Assembly (NCBI RefSeq): GCF_014297335.1
Contig: NZ_JACOQH010000007.1
Coordinates: forward strand, 62,001-126,000
DNA: 64,000 nucleotides
Origin: Roseburia_D yibonii
GTDB lineage: Bacteria; Bacillota; Clostridia; Lachnospirales; Lachnospiraceae
Direction: 5' to 3'
Part shown: positions 1 through 8,832 of the stretch, piece after piece
Numbering within the stretch: position 1 is the stretch's first letter
How the letters are laid out: every line of letters starts with the position of its first letter
The notes under the pieces: generated by a model
The model's input: the letters and a program-made list of their open reading frames with translations, nothing else
Told to the model about the DNA's origin: nothing
The model's database searches: none
Translations under genes and position numbers: made by a program

Positions 1-1
1 C

Positions 2-1105
2 AGGGGATATGGAAGGATCAGCTGCATCGTGGGGATCGTTTTGAACATTATCCTGTTTGCCGGGAAATATATGGCGGGCATGCTCAGCCGGTCGGTCGCG
101 GTCATGGCGGATTCCTTTAACAATCTCTCGGATGCCGGCTCTTCGGTCATCACCCTTGTCGGTTTTCAGATGGCGGGAAAGAAGGCAGATCTGGAGCATC
201 CGTTCGGACACGGAAGGGTGGAATACCTCTCCGGGCTTATCGTGTCCGCGATGATTCTCGTCATGGGCGTCGAACTGTTACGGACTTCCGTAAAAAAGAT
301 CATCCACCCGGAGACGGTGGATACCAGCCTGGTGGCGTTCGTGGTACTGATCGCCGCGATCTGCGTGAAACTTTATATGGCTTCTTATAATAGGAAGATA
401 GGAAAAAAGATCAATTCGGCGGCGATGAAAGCGACAGCCGCGGACAGTCTGAGTGACGTGGTGGCTACGAGCGTGGTCTTTCTCTCCATGCTGATCACAA
501 AATTTACCGGACGAAATGTCGATGGGATCTGCGGTGTGCTGGTCGCGCTCTTTATCCTGCAGACCGGTTATGGGGCGGCGAAAGATACGTTAAGCCCGCT
601 GCTTGGGCAGGCGCCGAGACCGGAACTGGTAGAACAGATCGATCAGATCGTCATGTCACATGGGCAGATCGTCGGGATGCATGATCTCATCGTGCATGAT
701 TACGGACCTGGCAGATGTATGATTTCACTGCATGCGGAAGTGCCGGGGGATGGAGGAATTTACGAGATGCATGACCTGATCGATTCCATCGAGCGGGAGC
801 TGAAAGAGAAGCTGGACTGTGACGCGGTGATCCATATGGATCCGATCAACGTAAATGATGCGGAGGTCGCCGGCATGAAGCAGAAAGTGTCGGACATCAT
901 CACTGCGGAAAATGACCGGATGAGCATTCATGATTTCCGTATGATCAAGGGACCGACCCATACCAATGTGGTGTTTGATATTGTCCTGCCCGGCGACTGC
1001 AAGATGAGTGATGAGGAGGCAAAGCGCTGGGTTTCGGAGCTGATGGAGAAAAATTTTGAAAATGTGTACGCGATCGTAAACGTAGACCATGATTATACGC
1101 GCTGA
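2..1105 (+). CDS. Cation diffusion facilitator (CDF) metal exporter, 5' truncated by window edge
   Basis: Membrane antiporter that exports divalent metal ions. The frame is open from base 2, and the first codons read YGRISCIVGIVLN, the usual CDF entry into TM1, so the true start lies left of the window. Seen: a TM2 motif NxxxD (in FNNLSDAGSS), then HPFGHGRVEYL after TM2, and a TM5 motif DxxxD (ADSLSDV). A cytoplasmic C-terminal domain carries a second, duplicated-looking ferredoxin-like region (about 130 residues after TM6). Zn-type CDFs usually have a His in TM5; the N/D-only pairs seen here resemble the manganese clade, so Mn(II) export is inferred, not shown. No linked metal regulator is visible. 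Family call is firm, substrate is not. Confidence 0.9.
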   Translation, partial: RGYGRISCIVGIVLNIILFAGKYMAGMLSRSVAVMADSFNNLSDAGSSVITLVGFQMAGKKADLEHPFGHGRVEYLSGLIVSAMILVMGVELLRTSVKKIIHPETVDTSLVAFVVLIAAICVKLYMASYNRKIGKKINSAAMKATAADSLSDVVATSVVFLSMLITKFTGRNVDGICGVLVALFILQTGYGAAKDTLSPLLGQAPRPELVEQIDQIVMSHGQIVGMHDLIVHDYGPGRCMISLHAEVPGDGGIYEMHDLIDSIERELKEKLDCDAVIHMDPINVNDAEVAGMKQKVSDIITAENDRMSIHDFRMIKGPTHTNVVFDIVLPGDCKMSDEEAKRWVSELMEKNFENVYAIVNVDHDYTR

Positions 1106-1187
1106 ATTGCAAAAATCGTATAAAAAATCATAAAAGACAAAAAATGCCGAAAATTTACAAAAATTCCCAAAACACGCCAGAATGTGC

Positions 1188-1193
1188 TATAAT
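1188..1193 (+). promoter_or_regulatory. Candidate -10 box upstream of chemoreceptor
   Basis: A perfect TATAAT lies 62 bases before the chosen ATG at 1256, in an AT-rich gap after the CDF gene. No good -35 is seen at 16-18 bases, so the promoter may need an activator or may be weak. Confidence 0.4.
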
Positions 1194-1255
1194 AAGTATA
1201 TGCAAATATGATAACCGTCGGTCAAAAGCACTGGCGTAAAAAGGGAGAAAAAGAT

Positions 1256-3043
1256 ATGAGAGCAAAAGGGAAAAGTGTAAAAACGTCACTCATGTCCCTG
1301 TGTATGGGGAATGTATTAGTAGCCTGTCTGATCATTGGCATTGTAGCGATCATCAGCATAAGAACAACGACCACGATGGCGGTCAGTGATTATGAGGACG
1401 CGATGAACAATGGTTACAATCAGGAGATCAAGTCGCAGGTACAGTCTGTGATCACGATCCTGCAGGCGGAATATGACAAATGCGAAGCCGGGGATCTGAC
1501 AGAGGAAGAAGCGAAGAAAGAAGCGGCTGAGATCGTGCGCGCGATGCGTTACGGAGATGCGGGAGATGGCTATTTCTGGATTGATGATACCGATTACAAC
1601 CTTGTCATGCATCCGATCCTGCCGGATCAGGAAGGAAATAACCGCTACGACCTGGAAGATCAGAATGGGGTCATGATCATCCAGGAGATCATGAAAGTGG
1701 CGCAGAGTGCAGATGGCGGCGGCTTTAATGAATTTTATTTCACAAAATCCGATGGTGTTACAGTTGCGCCTAAAGTAGCGTATTCCCAGATCTTTAAACC
1801 GTGGGGATGGGTCGTGTCTACCGGAAATTATGTGGATGACATGCAGGCAGAGATGGCATCCGTAGAGAACAGTATCAGTTCTAACTTTGCGGCACTTTGT
1901 GTTGTGATCGCGGTTGTGGCAGTGATCATGGCGGTGATTTCGCTGATCATTTCCAAAGTTTATGGAAACCGGATCTGCAAGCCACTCGTAAAGATCCAGG
2001 ATCTGGCAACCCGTCTTTCCGATGGCGATCTGACCACACCGGTCGATGTGAAAGATGGAAGCGAACTTGGAAGAACTGCCGATGCGCTGAATGTGGCACA
2101 GGCGAATATCGTTGAGCTGATCTCCAATATCAGTACGACATCGGAGAATCTCGCGGGAGCGATCGAGACATTCAATACGAACTTTTCAACGATGGAAGAG
2201 TCGATCATCAATGTTTCTACCGCAGTCGGTGAGATCGCGCAGAATACGACAACGCAGGCGCAGTCCACAACGGAAGCGGCTGACAGTATTGAAAATATCG
2301 CGGACGGCATCCAGACGACTTCAAATGAGGTGGATTCCCTTGCGGACAACGCGAAGACCATGCAGGATTACTCGGATAAATCCATGGATGCCCTGCAGAA
2401 ACTGATCGAGGTAAATACCAAAACCAAGACAGACATTGATTCCATGTACGCACAGACGGAGAATACCAACGATTCTGTTACGAAGATCAGCCAGGCGGCA
2501 ACCCTGATCACGGAGATCTCTTCACAGACCAATCTGCTGTCCTTAAATGCTTCTATTGAGGCAGCGCGCGCGGGTGAAGCCGGAAAAGGCTTTGCGGTCG
2601 TAGCGGAGGAGATCGGAAATCTTGCGACGCAGTCCGCAAATACGGCTACGGAGATCAATGATATCATCAAGGAACTTACCGGTAATTCTGAGAAGTCCAT
2701 GCAGCTGATGCAGACGATGAACGAGGCAGCGGCGCTCCAGGTAAATACTTTAGAGAGCACAAGAGAGATGTTCCACGGACTGAAAGACGCATTGCAGGCG
2801 TGTGTGGATGCGGTAACAACGATCACCGATCGTATTTCCGTGATCAATGCGCAGCGGGATAAGGTTACCGGGGATATTGAGACCTTGAACCGGCTGGCAA
2901 CGGATAATGCGGCATCCACCGAGGAGACATCGGCAATGTCTGCCGAACTGGACGGAGTGGTAAAACATTCTTCCGATATTGTGCAGACGTTGCTTAATGA
3001 TGTACAGATCCTGGTGGATAATACCAAGCAGTTCAAATTATAA
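1256..3043 (+). CDS. Methyl-accepting chemotaxis protein with Cache sensor
   Basis: Transmembrane chemoreceptor that signals to CheA/CheW. Order: TM1 about residues 12-35, an extracellular single-Cache-type domain about 40-205 (GDGYFWIDD, a KPWGWVVSTGNY end), TM2 about 207-234, HAMP (NRICKPLVKIQDLATRL), then the long signalling hairpin. The highly conserved tip EAARAGEAGKGFAVVAEE sits near residue 440. The ATG at 1256 follows AGGGAGAAAA at good spacing; an upstream in-frame ATG at 1208 lacks a ribosome site. The gene stands alone and ends in a clear terminator. Such Cache domains commonly bind small carboxylates or amino acids; the ligand cannot be told from sequence. Confidence 0.95.
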   Translation: MRAKGKSVKTSLMSLCMGNVLVACLIIGIVAIISIRTTTTMAVSDYEDAMNNGYNQEIKSQVQSVITILQAEYDKCEAGDLTEEEAKKEAAEIVRAMRYGDAGDGYFWIDDTDYNLVMHPILPDQEGNNRYDLEDQNGVMIIQEIMKVAQSADGGGFNEFYFTKSDGVTVAPKVAYSQIFKPWGWVVSTGNYVDDMQAEMASVENSISSNFAALCVVIAVVAVIMAVISLIISKVYGNRICKPLVKIQDLATRLSDGDLTTPVDVKDGSELGRTADALNVAQANIVELISNISTTSENLAGAIETFNTNFSTMEESIINVSTAVGEIAQNTTTQAQSTTEAADSIENIADGIQTTSNEVDSLADNAKTMQDYSDKSMDALQKLIEVNTKTKTDIDSMYAQTENTNDSVTKISQAATLITEISSQTNLLSLNASIEAARAGEAGKGFAVVAEEIGNLATQSANTATEINDIIKELTGNSEKSMQLMQTMNEAAALQVNTLESTREMFHGLKDALQACVDAVTTITDRISVINAQRDKVTGDIETLNRLATDNAASTEETSAMSAELDGVVKHSSDIVQTLLNDVQILVDNTKQFKL

Positions 3044-3077
3044 AAATAAAAAATCTCCCCGAAAGGGAATAAAAAGG

Positions 3078-3111
3078 GATCACAGGCGAATGCGTCTGTG
3101 ATCTTTTTTTT
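3078..3111 (+). terminator. Rho-independent terminator after chemoreceptor
   Basis: GATCACAG and CTGTGATC form a perfect 8-bp stem around a short GC loop, followed by a run of eight T. Confidence 0.85.
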
Positions 3112-3240
3112 GACATAAAATAATCAGCCAGTTCATATCATGTATATTAGGTGTCATGCACCGCCGGGAAAAAGGTGAATAGAAATGCAAAATAATGGAT
3201 ATGATTAGAGTATCACTTGTTCTTGAAGGAAAGGAAAAAA

Positions 3241-3855
3241 ATGACAAAAAAAGTATTGGTTGCCATACTGCTTGTGTGTCTTTGCGGCAGTGTTCCGGGT
3301 GCATCCAACATGAAACAGAAATCATTTACGCCAGAATCAAACGAACATGAAACAGAAACACAAAAAGAGGAGGAAGAGGCGAGGATAACATTGTGCAGGG
3401 AACCACAGATACAGGCGTCTGCGGCATCGATCACGGCAGAGGCGGAGACGACCGTTATTGTAACCAATGTACTTAATATGTATCAGAACAGATGGAATAT
3501 ATATCTTACCGCGGATGAGATCGACCTTTTGGCAAAGATCGTGTGGGTGGAGGCCTGCGGGGAGCCGAGCGAAGGTCAGGAGGCTGTGGTCGAGGTGGTC
3601 TTTAACCGCATGTGTTCGCCGGATTACCCGGATACATTGTACGGAGTTTTGAGCCAGGATGATCCGGTGCAGTTTTGCTCCTGGAAACTGAAGGACACGG
3701 CAAAACCCACGGAGAAAGAGTATCAGTCCATTTACCGGGTACTGTATGGACAGACTGCGATCCTGCGCAGCGATACCGTATATTTTTCCACGTTCGCGCT
3801 GACACCGCAGGTGGATCGGAAAATCTGCTGTCATTGCTTCTGTTACGGCAGGTGA
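3241..3855 (+). CDS. Secreted cell-wall hydrolase, SleB/CwlJ-like (Hydrolase_2)
   Basis: Likely peptidoglycan hydrolase of the SleB family (lytic transglycosylase fold). A signal peptide is seen (MTKKVLVAILLVCLCGSVPGA). A variable linker rich in Glu and Thr follows, then the catalytic domain from about residue 90: LLAKIVWVEACGEPSEGQ with the conserved Glu in VEACGEP (near residue 103), VVFNRMCSPDYPDTLYGV and a final YFSTFALTP...HCFCY. The end matches the family's usual HxFCY-like ending, so the protein is complete and not frameshifted. The ATG at 3241 has GAAAGGAAAAAA before it and is preferred to an upstream TTG at 3217. Monocistronic. Role in spore germination or vegetative wall turnover cannot be decided. 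Confidence 0.85.
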   Translation: MTKKVLVAILLVCLCGSVPGASNMKQKSFTPESNEHETETQKEEEEARITLCREPQIQASAASITAEAETTVIVTNVLNMYQNRWNIYLTADEIDLLAKIVWVEACGEPSEGQEAVVEVVFNRMCSPDYPDTLYGVLSQDDPVQFCSWKLKDTAKPTEKEYQSIYRVLYGQTAILRSDTVYFSTFALTPQVDRKICCHCFCYGR

Positions 3856-3895
3856 AAGGGTGTATAAAATTCGATAATTTTCGTAAAAAAAATAA

Positions 3896-3924
3896 TTGAC
3901 AGACGATATTTTTTAGGCGATACT
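3896..3924 (+). promoter_or_regulatory. Promoter of the TPR-GGDEF gene
   Basis: A consensus -35 TTGACA (3896-3901), a 17-base spacer, and a -10 GATACT (3919-3924), which matches TATAAT at four of six bases. Confidence 0.7.
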
Positions 3925-3978
3925 GAAAATATTAGTATATGGGGAGAAGTGGAGAATGGGAATGGAGGCGTAGCTGCG

Positions 3979-5589
3979 TTGAATCTGGAAAAATACGATG
4001 AACATGTCAAAGAGTTGATCCACACGATAGAGACAAAAGGGGCGGAAAGGAAAAGTGCCGTATCAGAATGTGAAGAGCTGTTTGAGATAGCGCAGCAGTT
4101 GAAAGACGATGCGCTGGCGGGATATGCCTGTTTCTGTCATGGAGATATCTACACGAATTATCAGACCGATGGAGAGACGATCAATTATCTCACACGGGCG
4201 ATCCAGTATTTAAAAAAGACGGAGGAGTGGGAGATTCTGATAAAGTGCTACAGTTATCTTGGACTGGCGTTTCAGGGCGCCGGGGATGTCACCAATGCCA
4301 TTGACAGTTTCCTTGCGGGAATGGATATTGCGGAGGAGCATCCAGTACCGGAGACAGGTGGCATCATTATGAATTTCAGCGCGCTCTGTGAGTCATCGGG
4401 GGATTATGAGCGGGCACTGTTTTACCGTGTCCGGAGTTTTGGGATGTTTGAGGAAATGCCGGCATCTGAGAAGCGTGATGATTACATAACGGCAATATCT
4501 GCAATGCTCCTGCGGCTTTATATGAAGATGGACGATGAAGTACACGCGAAAGCGGAGGCGGAGCACTTAGAGGAACTCTTAAAGAAATATAAAAAGACGA
4601 CCAATGGCTTTGAGGTTTATGTAAACCAGCTGCTCTTTGCCCGGAAATATGGAGAGGGGCAGGGAGAGCAGGAATTAAAGAAAAAAACACTGGATGCGTT
4701 CCTGCAATGCGAAAATCTGATCGAATACTTTGATGAGTGCGCGGGCTTTATACGCTATCTGAAACTCGCGGAGGATTATGAGCTGCTTGAGAAAGTGCTG
4801 GTCCATATGACGGATACGCTTGAGCGGGAGTATAAAGATACCGAAACAACGAGAGAGTTCAGTTTAAAAGTTCTGGCAGAAAAGATCAGCCTGTATCAGC
4901 GGATCGGTGATGACAAGAAGCAGTATCAGGAACTGCAGAGATATTTCGTGCTGGAAGAAAAGCGCATGAAATCACAGCAGGAATCCACGCGTTCCTTAAT
5001 CCAGCTGCGCAGTACTCTGCGTCAGGCAGAGATCGAGAAGATGTTCTTGATGCAGCAGGCGGACATGGATGCACTCACCGGCATCCCGAACCGGCGCAGG
5101 ATGAATGAACAGGCGGATCAGATAATGGCGAAAGCAGAGCGGGAGCAGACCTCGTTTGGAATGGCGATGCTTGATATGGATCACTTCAAACAGTGGAACG
5201 ATACCTACGGTCATCACACCGGCGATCAGTGTCTCGTTGTGCTTGCGGAGATCTTAAAGGAGTATATGGACGGAAAGCAGTTTGTGTTCCGTTACGGCGG
5301 TGATGAATTTATGCTCCTGTTTGATGATATGACGGATCATGAGATCATGCAGCGGTGCAGAAAGATCCAGGAGGCAGTAAAAGTTGCGGGAAATAAACTC
5401 GGACTGGATACACTGACCGTTTCCATCGGGATCGCGAACTGGATTCCGCGAAAGGGAAATAAAGTATGGGATTATGCCTCGGCGGCAGATCAGACACTTT
5501 ACTGGGTGAAGCGGAAAGGGCGCGACGATGTGCGCCTGATCCATCAGATGAAAGAACTGGATGAGGAAAACGGCGAAGTTGCCTGCTGA
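3979..5589 (+). CDS. TPR-repeat diguanylate cyclase (GGDEF)
   Basis: Predicted soluble diguanylate cyclase making c-di-GMP from GTP. Residues 1 to about 330 are helical TPR-like repeats (for example LIKCYSYLGLAFQGAGDVTNAID and the following repeat), likely a protein-interaction or peptide-sensing module. The GGDEF domain starts at DALTGIPNRRRM (near 363) and holds RYGGDEF near residue 439; the metal-binding D of MLDMDHFKQWND is present, so the enzyme looks active. No RxxD inhibitory site precedes GGDEF. No membrane segment. The TTG start at 3979 is chosen because GGAGG lies 10 bases upstream; a GTG at 3949 is in frame but its Shine-Dalgarno is too close. It faces a PilZ-containing chemoreceptor across a shared terminator. 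Confidence 0.9.
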   Translation: MNLEKYDEHVKELIHTIETKGAERKSAVSECEELFEIAQQLKDDALAGYACFCHGDIYTNYQTDGETINYLTRAIQYLKKTEEWEILIKCYSYLGLAFQGAGDVTNAIDSFLAGMDIAEEHPVPETGGIIMNFSALCESSGDYERALFYRVRSFGMFEEMPASEKRDDYITAISAMLLRLYMKMDDEVHAKAEAEHLEELLKKYKKTTNGFEVYVNQLLFARKYGEGQGEQELKKKTLDAFLQCENLIEYFDECAGFIRYLKLAEDYELLEKVLVHMTDTLEREYKDTETTREFSLKVLAEKISLYQRIGDDKKQYQELQRYFVLEEKRMKSQQESTRSLIQLRSTLRQAEIEKMFLMQQADMDALTGIPNRRRMNEQADQIMAKAEREQTSFGMAMLDMDHFKQWNDTYGHHTGDQCLVVLAEILKEYMDGKQFVFRYGGDEFMLLFDDMTDHEIMQRCRKIQEAVKVAGNKLGLDTLTVSIGIANWIPRKGNKVWDYASAADQTLYWVKRKGRDDVRLIHQMKELDEENGEVAC

Positions 5590-5613
5590 TCGTTGAAGAA
5601 ACGGAAAAGAAGA

Positions 5614-5659
5614 GGAGAACACTCCTTCAGGGATTACCTGAAGGAGTGTTCTCCTTTTT
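5614..5659 (+). terminator. Bidirectional terminator between convergent genes
   Basis: A perfect 17-bp stem (5614-5630 with 5638-5654) around a 7-base loop is followed by TTTTT on the plus strand and by a T-rich tract on the minus strand. The loop holds the stop codon of the minus-strand chemoreceptor, so one arm is coding. Confidence 0.9.
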
Positions 5660-7742
5660 CGAGGCAGTTTTCTACATAATTCATAATGTAGAAATTGTCT
5701 TCCGGCATCTGACAGCCGATGATGTATACACCATTGTCATCCGAGCAGCGGATGATATGACCTTCGAGATCGGAATGATCCGGCAGTGCGAAATCCTGGA
5801 TCGAGATCGCAATATCAAGACCCTTGCAGTCCGCGAAGAACGGGTCATTCGCGAGAAGCGCGAAACCGTTGGCACTGATATTATCCAGCCGGCCGTTAAA
5901 AGTCTCGCCGGTTCGCTTTACCGTGATCGTGCAGGCATTTGAGATATCTACACGCGGGTATTTACGTCTGTTGTTGATCTTTGGTCTGGTATCAAGCAGG
6001 ATCCGGTAGGTGCCGGCAGGTTTTTCTGTCCGGATCTTTGCATGTTCCCAGTAATAGAGCTCATTTCCGACAGTAACCTGGAATTTGCAGGCGGTATCAT
6101 CAGAAAATGATGGAGCGTCAGAAAGGGTGATGACAACCCCCTCTTTGGTCACCTGCTTTAAATCTCCGTGGAGTTCGGCCGCATGTGAGCCTTCACCGAG
6201 GCTGACGGTCACTTTAAGACCCGGTTTTAAATCATCGGCACCCATGAAACCGCCGATGCCGAGTTCGCGCATCAGAGCCTCAATAATGTCTTCGATCGTA
6301 TTGATATTGGAAGCGCTTTCCGCGTATTTACTGAGCATACGTCTGCTGATCTCATCCGAGTTTTTGATGCACTCGGTCATGGTCGTCATGATACGCGTTA
6401 CCTGTTCCATATTATCAACCAGGTGCGAATTGGAGGTCTCCATATGTTTCATCGCGCTGTCGATGACCTGGATGTGGTCGCCGAGCTTGGTGGAATCCGT
6501 CGTGATCTTTTCGACGTTTTCGCCGGTCTGCGTTACTTTTTCCAGTGTGATCTGGATCAGCTTTAAGGTCTCCTCAATGGAGGTGGTCATCTTTCCGGAG
6601 ATCTCGTCTAATCTTACGAGAGCATCGCGGATCTGACCGGAGGAAGATTTTGTCTCGTTGCTCAACGTGCGGATCTGTTCCGCAACAACCGCAAAGCCCT
6701 TGCCGGCTTCTCCGGCTCTTGCCGCCTCAATGGAAGCGTTTAAAGCGAGCAGGTTGGTCTGGTTGGAAATGCTGTCGATGGTTCCGGTCTCCTGTTTTAC
6801 CATCTCAAATTCCGTCTTGAAGTCATTTAAAACATTTTCGACTTCAGTGGAGAGATCGGACATGGCCGCTGTGGTGTTGACCAGGCTCTCAAGATCGGTT
6901 GAACTGCTCTTTGCGTGCGCACCGGATTCGTTGGTCAGAGAGACCATTTCCTCGATCAGGGAGGCTACGTTCTGCACCTGGGAGCTGATGTCGGTCGTCA
7001 TTTCAACTGAGGAATCCGTGTGCTCCTGCAGTTTTTCGTTGTTGCCGGTCAGCTCGTTCATGCCGAGTACGACCATATCGGAGCCGTGCTTGTTTTCCGA
7101 AGCCAGCTCCCGGACGACCGTGACGCCGTCCATGATGGAATTGCTCGCGGATTTTACTTTTTCCACCGTGGTTATGACACGGTGAAGATCTGCCTTGATG
7201 CTGTCGGTCATGGCACCATCGGACTCGTTCAGATGCTGGATGGACATGACATAGCAGATGTAGCAGAGGATGATACAGGCTACCTCAAGCTGGTAGTTTT
7301 TCATATCAGAGGCGCTGTTGGCACCGAGCGCAACGACATGGTAGACCGAGCTTGCGATGATGATGAGTGTGTTGGCAATGCCGCAGTACACCATAAATTT
7401 CCGGTTCTTATAGAGAACGAGCAGGCTGGTCACCGGAAGGATATAGGTGAAGGCGATCGGGGAAGCGGTAGTGCTGACCACAAAGGTATAAAAGATACCG
7501 TATCCGATCACGAGATCGTATTTATAGAGATCTGTCGCCCAGCCCTTTGTCCTAAGAACGAGCTCGCCGGCAAAAAAAGGAAGCCAGCATAAAAGGACAA
7601 AGACCAAGTAATACGTTGGTGAGTTCAGTCCGCTCGCAGTGTCCGAACCGTAATTCGCGGTGAGTAAAAGCGCGAAAATAAGCCAGATCCTCCGGGCTTT
7701 CCGGTTGGCTTTTTCTTTAAAGGCATTTTCATCATAGTTCAT
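5634..7742 (-). CDS. Chemoreceptor-like protein fused to a C-terminal PilZ domain
   Basis: A 702-residue protein combining a methyl-accepting signalling hairpin with a c-di-GMP receptor domain. Residues 17-190 hold about six hydrophobic helices with short loops instead of the usual periplasmic sensor. The signalling domain follows, with the tip LNASIEAARAGEAGKGFAVV near 330-350. From about residue 590 to the end is PilZ: RKYPR supplies the RxxxR motif and NISANG the [D/N]xSxxG motif, the two binding motifs for c-di-GMP. The region between (about 495-590) resembles the YcgR-type N-terminal PilZ partner domain. Inference: motility output tuned by c-di-GMP. It lies 24 bases behind the esterase gene in the same direction and opposite a diguanylate cyclase. 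GAGGAG precedes the ATG. Confidence 0.9.
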   Translation of the reverse strand: MNYDENAFKEKANRKARRIWLIFALLLTANYGSDTASGLNSPTYYLVFVLLCWLPFFAGELVLRTKGWATDLYKYDLVIGYGIFYTFVVSTTASPIAFTYILPVTSLLVLYKNRKFMVYCGIANTLIIIASSVYHVVALGANSASDMKNYQLEVACIILCYICYVMSIQHLNESDGAMTDSIKADLHRVITTVEKVKSASNSIMDGVTVVRELASENKHGSDMVVLGMNELTGNNEKLQEHTDSSVEMTTDISSQVQNVASLIEEMVSLTNESGAHAKSSSTDLESLVNTTAAMSDLSTEVENVLNDFKTEFEMVKQETGTIDSISNQTNLLALNASIEAARAGEAGKGFAVVAEQIRTLSNETKSSSGQIRDALVRLDEISGKMTTSIEETLKLIQITLEKVTQTGENVEKITTDSTKLGDHIQVIDSAMKHMETSNSHLVDNMEQVTRIMTTMTECIKNSDEISRRMLSKYAESASNINTIEDIIEALMRELGIGGFMGADDLKPGLKVTVSLGEGSHAAELHGDLKQVTKEGVVITLSDAPSFSDDTACKFQVTVGNELYYWEHAKIRTEKPAGTYRILLDTRPKINNRRKYPRVDISNACTITVKRTGETFNGRLDNISANGFALLANDPFFADCKGLDIAISIQDFALPDHSDLEGHIIRCSDDNGVYIIGCQMPEDNFYIMNYVENCLEKGEHSFR

Positions 7743-7766
7743 ATAACCATCTCCTCGCAGGGTGCT

Positions 7767-8657
7767 TTAGTATTTTAAAAGAAATTGTGTCATGGAAGTG
7801 ATCGCGTCGGTGCTTTCTTCCATAAAAGGCTCAAACACGCAAAAGGCGTGGGTGAGTCTTGGGTCATCCGGAAAATCGAGAAGCTCATGCGGTGTGTGGC
7901 AGCGGGTGAGCGCTTTCTCGAAATTGATCGTGTAATGCCGCAGATGATCCCTGTAGCTTGTGATCAAAAAGCAGGGCGGCAGGGAACCTGCGATATCCGC
8001 GTGATCCGGGTTGGTGTAAGGGGCAAATGCCCGTTTCTTGTAGTGCTTACCGTAGAGGTAGCGCGGAAGAAAAAGACCGATCTTGTCAAAACGCGTGGTA
8101 TAAAACATGCCGCTGATCAGTCCGAGCGCGCGGAATTTAAGCGCAGACGGTGTGATGTGTGCTGCCTTTGCCACAGCAGGACAGTTTCCTGCGGCGGTAC
8201 CGTAGACGAGAAGACAGGCGCCTCCGCTGTCACCGACGGCATACACACGCGAAGGATCTCCGTGGTCGGAGACGATCCGGTCTTTGATGAAATTCATCGC
8301 GTCGGAAAAATCGGAGAGCTGTTCATAGAATTCGCAGTCCGGGACCAGACGGTACTCGATGCTGTATACAAGAAATCCCAGGGCACTGAGTCTGGCGCAG
8401 AAGAAGCGGTTGAATTCTTTGCTGCCGAGCAAAAGCCCGCCGCCGTGGACGTTGACGATGACAGGCAGGGTGTCGCCGTCACGGTCTGCGGGGCGGAAGA
8501 TATCCAGACGGTGCGCTTCGATCCGGTCGTCCAGATAGCGGATGTCCTTCTGTTCGATGACGCCTTCCGGGAAAGAAAGAACTTTATCCCGGGCTGCCGC
8601 CTCTTTCGCGAAATCGGCCCGCTGTTTATAGAAATTTTTTATGAAAAACTGACTCAT
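7767..8657 (-). CDS. Alpha/beta hydrolase, HSL-type esterase
   Basis: Probable carboxylesterase acting on small acyl esters, possibly acetylated sugars. The hormone-sensitive-lipase signature is present: oxyanion motif HGGG (near residue 69), nucleophile elbow GDSGG (near 141), an Asp in SYRDHLRHY (near 237) and a His in LTHAFCVF (near 269). Length 296 is normal for the family. No signal peptide, so cytoplasmic. GGAGG lies about 13 bases before the ATG. It is first of two genes on this strand, followed by the PilZ chemoreceptor; no functional link between the two is evident. True substrate unknown. Confidence 0.85.
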   Translation of the reverse strand: MSQFFIKNFYKQRADFAKEAAARDKVLSFPEGVIEQKDIRYLDDRIEAHRLDIFRPADRDGDTLPVIVNVHGGGLLLGSKEFNRFFCARLSALGFLVYSIEYRLVPDCEFYEQLSDFSDAMNFIKDRIVSDHGDPSRVYAVGDSGGACLLVYGTAAGNCPAVAKAAHITPSALKFRALGLISGMFYTTRFDKIGLFLPRYLYGKHYKKRAFAPYTNPDHADIAGSLPPCFLITSYRDHLRHYTINFEKALTRCHTPHELLDFPDDPRLTHAFCVFEPFMEESTDAITSMTQFLLKY

Positions 8658-8755
8658 CTTATTGTAAAAACCTCCGACAAAAATCTACTCTTATTTTAGT
8701 TTATTTTTCCAGAGTTTTCAAGGAAAAGAAGTGAAGTGCAAAATGTTTTATCAGC

Positions 8756-8784
8756 TTGAATTTCTCATGTCCAGCACCTATAAT
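8756..8784 (+). promoter_or_regulatory. Promoter of the MATE pair
   Basis: -35 TTGAAT (8756-8761), 17-base spacer, perfect -10 TATAAT (8779-8784), about 50 bases before the ATG. Confidence 0.7.
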
Positions 8785-8832
8785 TATAATAGAGAAAAAA
8801 TGGCAGAAAGACAAAATACATGGGGATAAAAA

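Noticed and set aside
1121..1153. Possible sigma-28 (flagellar) promoter before the first chemoreceptor
   Set aside because: GCCGAAAA resembles the -10, but no TAAA lies 15 bases upstream.
3112..3240. c-di-GMP riboswitch before the hydrolase or GGDEF genes
   Set aside because: None of the conserved GEMM core sequence is seen here or in other long gaps of the window.
3780..3855. Suspected frameshift at the end of the SleB-like hydrolase
   Set aside because: The ending with HCFCY fits the family's usual C-terminus, so the protein is complete.
6085..7592. Long open frames on the plus strand opposite the PilZ chemoreceptor
   Set aside because: Low-complexity translations, no ribosome sites; the minus-strand gene explains the region fully.
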